A DNA stretch of 64,000 bases, from positions 1 through 64,000 of the forward strand of contig JAQXIW010000022.1 of assembly GCA_029007985.1 (NCBI GenBank), given 5' to 3'. A program made the position numbers and the translations under genes. The stretch comes from Oscillospiraceae bacterium. GTDB taxonomy: Bacteria; Bacillota; Clostridia; Oscillospirales; Ruminococcaceae. How positions within the stretch are numbered: position 1 is the stretch's first letter; every line of letters begins with the position of its first letter. A model generated the notes under the pieces. That model was not told where the DNA came from and ran no database searches. It was given only the letters and a program-made list of their open reading frames with translations. Shown here in pieces: positions 58,404-64,000 of this stretch.

Positions 58404-60121
58404 TGTTCAAAGCAGACACATTATACTTTAACGGGTATATTTATTTTACAGCGTTCAAAAAGTTTGTTTACGGATATTTTTCGGTAAAAGGGGACAGGAT
58501 TTTACATTTGGGAGCAGGCGAAGTGCCTGATGATGTAAAATATGAAAACAAAACGGACTTGGGCGGCAAATATGTCATCCCGGGGCTGATAGATTGTCAT
58601 ATGCACATTGAGAGCAGTATGATAACCCCGAAAACCTTTGCAAGAGTCATGGTCGAAAATGGCGTAACTACCGTAGTCAGCGAGCCGCATGAAATCGCAA
58701 ATGTTAAAGGACTGTCGGGAGTTCTTGCGATGATAGAGGCCGGCAGAGGCGCGGACATGGATATATTTTACGCCATTCCGAGCTCTGTTCCGTCCACCGA
58801 CGCAGAGCACGAAACCACCGGTGACATTATAGATCTTGATGCCGTAAAAGAACTGATAAAGCATAAAGAAGTGATCTGTCTTGGGGAGGTCATGAACACA
58901 AACGGAGTGCTTAACAATCCGCGGGACAGACAGCTTGAATTTGTAAATTATCTCAAAGAAAACCGCCCGGATATGCCGCTTGAGGGACATGTGCCGAGAA
59001 TCAGCGGCACGGACTTGAATCATTATGTCTATACGGGCATAAATTCCGACCACACCGACCACGGCTACGATGAATTTATGCACAGAATGATGAACGGCGT
59101 ATTTTATCAAATACAGTACATCACCGCAAAAGAGGAAATAGCAAAGGCGATAGAAGAATACAGCCTGTACGAAAATGTAGCCATTGTGACTGACGACACT
59201 CCGCCGTCCACACTTATGGAAAAAGGACATCTCAACCGAGTAATAATGTATATGACCGAGCTGGGAATGAAGTTTGAAAACGCCCTGTACTGCGCCACGG
59301 CTACCCCGGCAAAGCGAATGCACCTATATGACCGAGGTCGGCTCACGCCGGGTATGCTCGCGGATTTCTGCATATTGGAAAACACAGACGGCATAAAACC
59401 GCTTCAGACCTATAAAAACGGCAAAATAGTGTATGACCGTGCGGAAGTCAATTCCTATGCCGATTGCAAGGGCGCGTTCCCAAAAGATTTTTACGAGACA
59501 ATGAAGCTCGGTAAATTGAGCGAGAGTGACTTTGATTTTAAGGAGGATAAGCCGAACGGTACATACACCGTAAACGGTTTGCAAACCGTGTATGAATCCA
59601 CACGCACGCCGAAATTTTCTCAAAAAGCGGAAATAATAAACGGCATTGTTGCTTTGCCGGAAGGCACAAATAAACTTTTTGTGTTTGAAAGACACGGAAA
59701 AAACGGAAATGTCAAGGCGGCTTTGGCGGGCGGCAAATGCGTTGTCAAGGGCGGCGCCGTGGCTACAAGCTATGCCCACGACCACCACAATCTCGTCGTC
59801 TTGGGCGACAACAACAGGGATATGGCTGTTGCCGCAAATACCGTGATAGACAACCGAGGCGGTTTCTGTGTTGTCTCGGGCGGCAAAGTCATCGCTCAAT
59901 GCCGGCTTGAAGTGTGCGGACTTATGAGCGAACGCAGTCCGTTGGAGGTGGCAAAAGATATTGAGGCCGTCGAGGAAGCAATGCGCTCTATCGGGTACGA
60001 AAGCTATGACCCTATCATGAGCATAGGCACAATGTGTCTGCCGGTTTCTATGGAGTGCAAGCTGACGGATATGGGGCTTTTTGATGTCCCTAATTCAAAA
60101 TTCATACCGATTGTTGAATAA
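58403..60121 (+). CDS. ade: Adenine deaminase (start at MFKADTLYF)
   Basis: VIPGLIDCHMHIESSMITPKTFARVMVENGVTTVVSEPHEIANV. Confidence 0.96.
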   Translation: MFKADTLYFNGYIYFTAFKKFVYGYFSVKGDRILHLGAGEVPDDVKYENKTDLGGKYVIPGLIDCHMHIESSMITPKTFARVMVENGVTTVVSEPHEIANVKGLSGVLAMIEAGRGADMDIFYAIPSSVPSTDAEHETTGDIIDLDAVKELIKHKEVICLGEVMNTNGVLNNPRDRQLEFVNYLKENRPDMPLEGHVPRISGTDLNHYVYTGINSDHTDHGYDEFMHRMMNGVFYQIQYITAKEEIAKAIEEYSLYENVAIVTDDTPPSTLMEKGHLNRVIMYMTELGMKFENALYCATATPAKRMHLYDRGRLTPGMLADFCILENTDGIKPLQTYKNGKIVYDRAEVNSYADCKGAFPKDFYETMKLGKLSESDFDFKEDKPNGTYTVNGLQTVYESTRTPKFSQKAEIINGIVALPEGTNKLFVFERHGKNGNVKAALAGGKCVVKGGAVATSYAHDHHNLVVLGDNNRDMAVAANTVIDNRGGFCVVSGGKVIAQCRLEVCGLMSERSPLEVAKDIEAVEEAMRSIGYESYDPIMSIGTMCLPVSMECKLTDMGLFDVPNSKFIPIVE

Positions 60122-60123
60122 TT

Positions 60124-60600
60124 ATGAAAGAACAAAAAACAATAGTAGAAAAATTACTTGACCAAAAGAAAATCAAACATCAAAGCTATACTTTTGATGT
60201 GAGCGAGGCCGTAGACGGCGTGACGGCTGCAAATATGATAAACAAACCTGCCGAGCAGGTGTTCAAAACTCTTGTAACAGTGGGCAACAAAGGCAACTGC
60301 GTCTTTGTTGTACCGGTGGCAGAGGAACTGGATTTGAAAAAACGGGCAAAAGCCAGCGGTCAGAAATATGTGGAAATGATAAAGCAAAAAGACCTTTTGC
60401 GGCTGACGGGTTATGTTCACGGCGGCTGCAGTCCTATTGCGATGAAAAAGCTTTTCCCGACATATTTACATTCCTCTTGCAAGAATTTTGACACAATAAT
60501 TTTTTCCGCCGGCAGAATAGGCAAACAGGTGGAAATGTCGCCGGGGGATTTGGTCAAGTTGACAAATGCAAAAATTGAAGACATTATAAAGGAACACTGA
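60124..60600 (+). CDS. YbaK/EbsC-type Cys-tRNA(Pro) deacylase
   Basis: YVHGGCSPIAMKKLFPTYL; VFVVPVAEELDLKKRAKASG. Confidence 0.92.
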   Translation: MKEQKTIVEKLLDQKKIKHQSYTFDVSEAVDGVTAANMINKPAEQVFKTLVTVGNKGNCVFVVPVAEELDLKKRAKASGQKYVEMIKQKDLLRLTGYVHGGCSPIAMKKLFPTYLHSSCKNFDTIIFSAGRIGKQVEMSPGDLVKLTNAKIEDIIKEH

Positions 60601-62486
60601 TGCTTATAACACTTGAAAATGTCGGCAAAAGCTACGGTGTTGACATCATTTTACAAAGCATTAACGCCACGGTAAACGCCGGCGACAGAATAGGCGTCAT
60701 AGGCGAAAACGGACGGGGCAAGACCACTCTGCTGAACATGCTCATGGGCGTGTATGAAAATGATGAAGGCACCATTATTTTTGACGACAACGCAACCGTA
60801 GGCTATCTCAAACAGATGGACGGTTTAGATTTATCTAACACGGTCTATCGGGAAATGCAGACGGTTTACAAACCGGTATACGATGCGATTCGGCGGTGCA
60901 ACGAAATCGAAAAACAGCTGGCAATCACCCCGGACGATAAGGACTTGATAGAACGACATCACAGTTTACAAAATATCATATATTCAAAAGACGGATACAA
61001 TTCCGATTTCATGATTAAAAAGATGCTCAACGGCATGGGATTTTCGGAAGAGGAATATCAAAAAGAAGTCAAATTTCTGTCGGGCGGCGAGAGAACAAGA
61101 CTTAATCTGGCAAAACTTCTGCTTGAAAACCCGGATATTTTGATTTTGGACGAGCCGACAAACCATTTGGATTTTGACACTCTCGCCTGGCTTGAAGACT
61201 ATCTTTTGACATATAAAGGTGCGATTATCGCCGTATCCCACGACAGATTTTTCCTTGATAAAATCTCTATGAAGATATGGGAGATCGAGGACACCTATCT
61301 TACCGAATACAAAGGCAATTACAGCGCATACGATGTTCAAAAACAGGAAAAACTCGCTTTACAGGCCAAACAATACCAAGCCGATATGGAAAAGGCGGCA
61401 AAACTGCAGGACTACATCGACAGAAACTTAGTGCGTGCGTCTACGACAAAAATGGCGCAGTCCCGCCGCAAGCAGCTTGAAAAAATGGAAATCACCCAAA
61501 AGCCGAAGCCGCCGAGGGTGCCGCTGAATTTCAAATTTGAATTTGATATAAGACCGTATGATGAATTGCTTGTGCTGGACAGGCTGACGGTCGTCGCCGG
61601 CGGCAGAGAGCTTATAAACAACCTGTCGCTGACTGTGCACAGGGGAGAAAGGCTTATTATAGCCGGCTCAAACGGCACCGGGAAAACCACCCTTATAAAT
61701 ACAATAACCGGTAAAATTCCGCCTAAAAGCGGCATGATAAAACTCGGACAAGGGGCTGTTCCGGCTGTTTTTGACCAGCATATTACCGTGGGAAATTCCA
61801 CCGTAATTGATTCGATATGGGCGAAAAGGCCGAAGTGGACGCAGCTTGAAGTCCGCAATTATTTGGCAAAATTCGGTTACAGAGGCGAAGACGTATTCAA
61901 AGAATGTTTTTCGCTGTCCGGCGGTGAGAGGGCAAGGCTTCGTTTTTGCGAAATGAGCCTTGACAGAGCAAACATCATGTTTTTGGACGAGCCCACCAAC
62001 CATCTTGACATATATATGAGACGGGCGGTCACAAACGCGCTGTCAAAGTTTGAGGGCGCTATTATCGTTGTTACCCACGACAGATACCTTATGCAGCAGC
62101 TGAATTGCCCTATAATGAATATTGAGCACGGTGAAGGCGTATTTTATCGGTCTTTTGAGGATTTTCTTGCACATCACAAATCCGACGGATTTAATTCCAA
62201 AGCCACAAACGGCAATGCGGAAGTAAAAACAGAAAAAGTTTCTCAAAACCAAAAACGGCAAAGAAGGCAGGCTGCTTTTGACAGACAGAGACTGCGAGAG
62301 TGCGAGAGAGACATTGACGCTCTGCAAGCCGAAATAGACGGCTACAACGCAGATATGCAAAATCCGGAAATCACCACAAATCCGCAGAAAATGCGGGAAT
62401 TGTGGAGCAAAATGGAAAAGGCAAATAATAAAATGGACCGGCTGTTTGAAGAGTGGTCTGTTTTAAGTGAAAAATTGGAAAATTGA
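60600..62486 (+). CDS. ABC-F family ATPase
   Basis: Two NBDs (GENGRGKTTLLN; GSNGTGKTTLIN), two LDEPTNHLD, no TM. Confidence 0.95.
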   Translation: MLITLENVGKSYGVDIILQSINATVNAGDRIGVIGENGRGKTTLLNMLMGVYENDEGTIIFDDNATVGYLKQMDGLDLSNTVYREMQTVYKPVYDAIRRCNEIEKQLAITPDDKDLIERHHSLQNIIYSKDGYNSDFMIKKMLNGMGFSEEEYQKEVKFLSGGERTRLNLAKLLLENPDILILDEPTNHLDFDTLAWLEDYLLTYKGAIIAVSHDRFFLDKISMKIWEIEDTYLTEYKGNYSAYDVQKQEKLALQAKQYQADMEKAAKLQDYIDRNLVRASTTKMAQSRRKQLEKMEITQKPKPPRVPLNFKFEFDIRPYDELLVLDRLTVVAGGRELINNLSLTVHRGERLIIAGSNGTGKTTLINTITGKIPPKSGMIKLGQGAVPAVFDQHITVGNSTVIDSIWAKRPKWTQLEVRNYLAKFGYRGEDVFKECFSLSGGERARLRFCEMSLDRANIMFLDEPTNHLDIYMRRAVTNALSKFEGAIIVVTHDRYLMQQLNCPIMNIEHGEGVFYRSFEDFLAHHKSDGFNSKATNGNAEVKTEKVSQNQKRQRRQAAFDRQRLRECERDIDALQAEIDGYNADMQNPEITTNPQKMRELWSKMEKANNKMDRLFEEWSVLSEKLEN

Positions 62487-62493
62487 GGGGTAT

Positions 62494-63648
62494 ATGGAAA
62501 TGGCACAAAAATTTTTGGCAAAAAAATACCAAGGCGACTTGGGAGACGACGCTTTCGGCGGCAGCCGGGTGGAATGGGACGATATCATTTATCTGAATAT
62601 CGGCGACCCGGATATCAACACGCCGAAAATATGTCTTGACGAGGCGTTCAAGGACGCCTACGCCGGACACACAAAGTACACGGACACAAGAGGTTACCCG
62701 GAATTGAGACGGGAAATACAGAAATTCTATGCCGATAGATACAATATGAAGCTTGACGACAGCGAAATTTGCGTTACTGCCTCCGGTCAATTTGGCATGT
62801 ACTGCACTTGCCAAGCTGTTCTTGACGAGGGCGACGAGGTGCTTATTCTTGAGCCGTACTTTATGCCTTATACTTCCGCAATAGAAATGGCGGGCGGTGT
62901 GCCTGTGTTTGTCGCCACAAAATTCGAGGAGGGCTTTTCGGTAAATGTGGACAGACTCAAACGGGCTGTCACCGATAAGACAAAGGCCGTTATCGTAAAT
63001 AACCCTAACAATCCTACCGGCGCGGCATATTCCTATGAAACTCTCTGTCGGATTGCGGATTTTGCAAAAGAGTATGATTTGTTGGTCATTGCGGACGATA
63101 TTTACACTTCCTTTGATTACACCAAAAAGTTCATTCCGATTGCGTCTCTGCCGGGAATGTTTGAAAGAACGGTGACGGTTAATTCCGCGTCAAAGAATTT
63201 TGTTATGACGGGTATGAGAATTGGCAATGTGGTAGCCGAGGCCGATATCATCGACGCCGTGAGAACGGTAGTAGAGGCGACAACTTATTCGGCACCGGCA
63301 ATTTCACAGAGAGCCGCAATTCACGCATTCAGACATTTTGACAAATTTGAAGAGGAAGTATCCGGAATTTTCAAAGAGAGAGTGGATTACGCCTATGAAA
63401 GATTGTCAAAAATGCCTTTCATAGATGTGCTGCCGGTAAACGGAACATTCTATATTTTCCCGTCGGTAGAAAAATCGGGAATGGACGGATATGAATTTTC
63501 AAAAAAGCTGTTTGATGAATGTCACATCAAGGTCATACCGGGCGGAGTTTTCGGACCGAGCGGTGTAAACCATTTCAGGATTTCATGCACGGTAAGTATG
63601 GAACAACTCAAAGAAGCCTTTGACAGAATGGAAAAAATGAAATTTTAA
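62494..63648 (+). CDS. PLP-dependent class I/II aminotransferase
   Basis: YLNIGDPDINTP; VNNPNNPTGAAYSYE; SASKNFVMTGMRIG. Confidence 0.93.
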   Translation: MEMAQKFLAKKYQGDLGDDAFGGSRVEWDDIIYLNIGDPDINTPKICLDEAFKDAYAGHTKYTDTRGYPELRREIQKFYADRYNMKLDDSEICVTASGQFGMYCTCQAVLDEGDEVLILEPYFMPYTSAIEMAGGVPVFVATKFEEGFSVNVDRLKRAVTDKTKAVIVNNPNNPTGAAYSYETLCRIADFAKEYDLLVIADDIYTSFDYTKKFIPIASLPGMFERTVTVNSASKNFVMTGMRIGNVVAEADIIDAVRTVVEATTYSAPAISQRAAIHAFRHFDKFEEEVSGIFKERVDYAYERLSKMPFIDVLPVNGTFYIFPSVEKSGMDGYEFSKKLFDECHIKVIPGGVFGPSGVNHFRISCTVSMEQLKEAFDRMEKMKF

Positions 63649-63727
63649 CAAAAAAGCCGGTCCGATTATGCGGGCCGGTAATTTTCTTGAACCTTATTTA
63701 TAAAAGAATAAGAGGCAATACAGCCTC

Positions 63728-64000
63728 TTAGATTAAATCGAATTTCTTTTTTAGGGCGTTAAATGTTTCGTCGCTTATAACATGCTCAATTTTACAGGCG
63801 TCTTCCTCCGCCGTTTCTTCGCACACTCCGATAGATAAAAACAGACGGGTGAGGACTCTGTGTCTTTCGTAAATTGTTTGTGCGTGTTCAAAGCCGACAT
63901 CCGTAAAGTGAATAAAACCGTTTTCGTTTATCACAATATATCCGTTGTTTTCAAGCAGATGCAAGGCACGGCTGACGCTTGGCTTTGAATAGCCGGTCTG
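63728..64000 (-). CDS. DtxR/MntR-family metal-dependent regulator (truncated by the window edge)
   Basis: Minus-strand reading frame QTGYSKPSVSRALHLLENNGYIVINENGFIHFTDVGFEHAQTIYERHRVLTRLFLSIGV. Confidence 0.85.
   Translation of the reverse strand, partial: QTGYSKPSVSRALHLLENNGYIVINENGFIHFTDVGFEHAQTIYERHRVLTRLFLSIGVCEETAEEDACKIEHVISDETFNALKKKFDLI

Noticed and set aside
58502-59323. 273-aa minus-strand ORF
   Set aside because: Antisense to adenine deaminase, no recognisable motifs, Cys/His/Arg-rich shadow translation
60600-62486. ABC-F protein as an antibiotic resistance determinant
   Set aside because: Sequence alone does not separate resistance-type from housekeeping EttA/Uup-like ABC-F; no attenuator leader upstream, embedded in a metabolic operon
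1-64000. Mobile element, prophage or defence island
   Set aside because: No transposase, integrase, phage structural, restriction-modification, toxin-antitoxin or Cas-like protein recognised; gene content is core-like throughout

Overview
The window is a gene-dense stretch of a bacterial chromosome, most likely an anaerobic gut-type Clostridia (taxonomy inferred from gene families and style only). It holds about 62 credible protein-coding genes, one tRNA-Gly(UCC) and one T-box leader. I saw no CRISPR array, no IS or prophage and no obvious defence island. Most content is housekeeping: ftsK/spoIIIE, rodA/ftsW, secA, ktr/trk K+ uptake, recA-recX-rimO-pgsA, cysS, typA, ruvCAB-glmM, ecfA1A2T-truA, a clpE-like gene, tsaE-tsaB-rpiB, rex and adenine deaminase. 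The most interesting signals are regulatory architectures readable at base level. They are: (i) a YtrA-type GntR regulator-ABC operon whose sigmaA promoter is bracketed by perfect 12-bp inverted arms plus a third overlapping copy, with an apparent CTG start codon; (ii) repeated ACGATATATCGT palindromes upstream of a padR-DUF2812 pair; (iii) a Rex-like operator overlapping the -35 of rex; (iv) a Cys T-box whose UGC specifier and UGGA discriminator-pairing base both fit tRNA-Cys; (v) palindromes at the probable start sites of trkH and an MFS gene. Protein-level oddities are an MFS transporter with five Cys in 13 residues, an FtsK/SpoIIIE with a Lys/Ala-rich tail carrying an AT-hook-like motif, a lipoprotein with DxDxDG loops directly upstream of a two-component system, and a ClpE-like gene embedded in an operon. 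I did not find a clearly undescribed large system. The best candidates are the small GntR-ABC module and the DUF5711-like/CvpA/ClpE cluster. All family calls come from reading the translations by eye; no database search was run.
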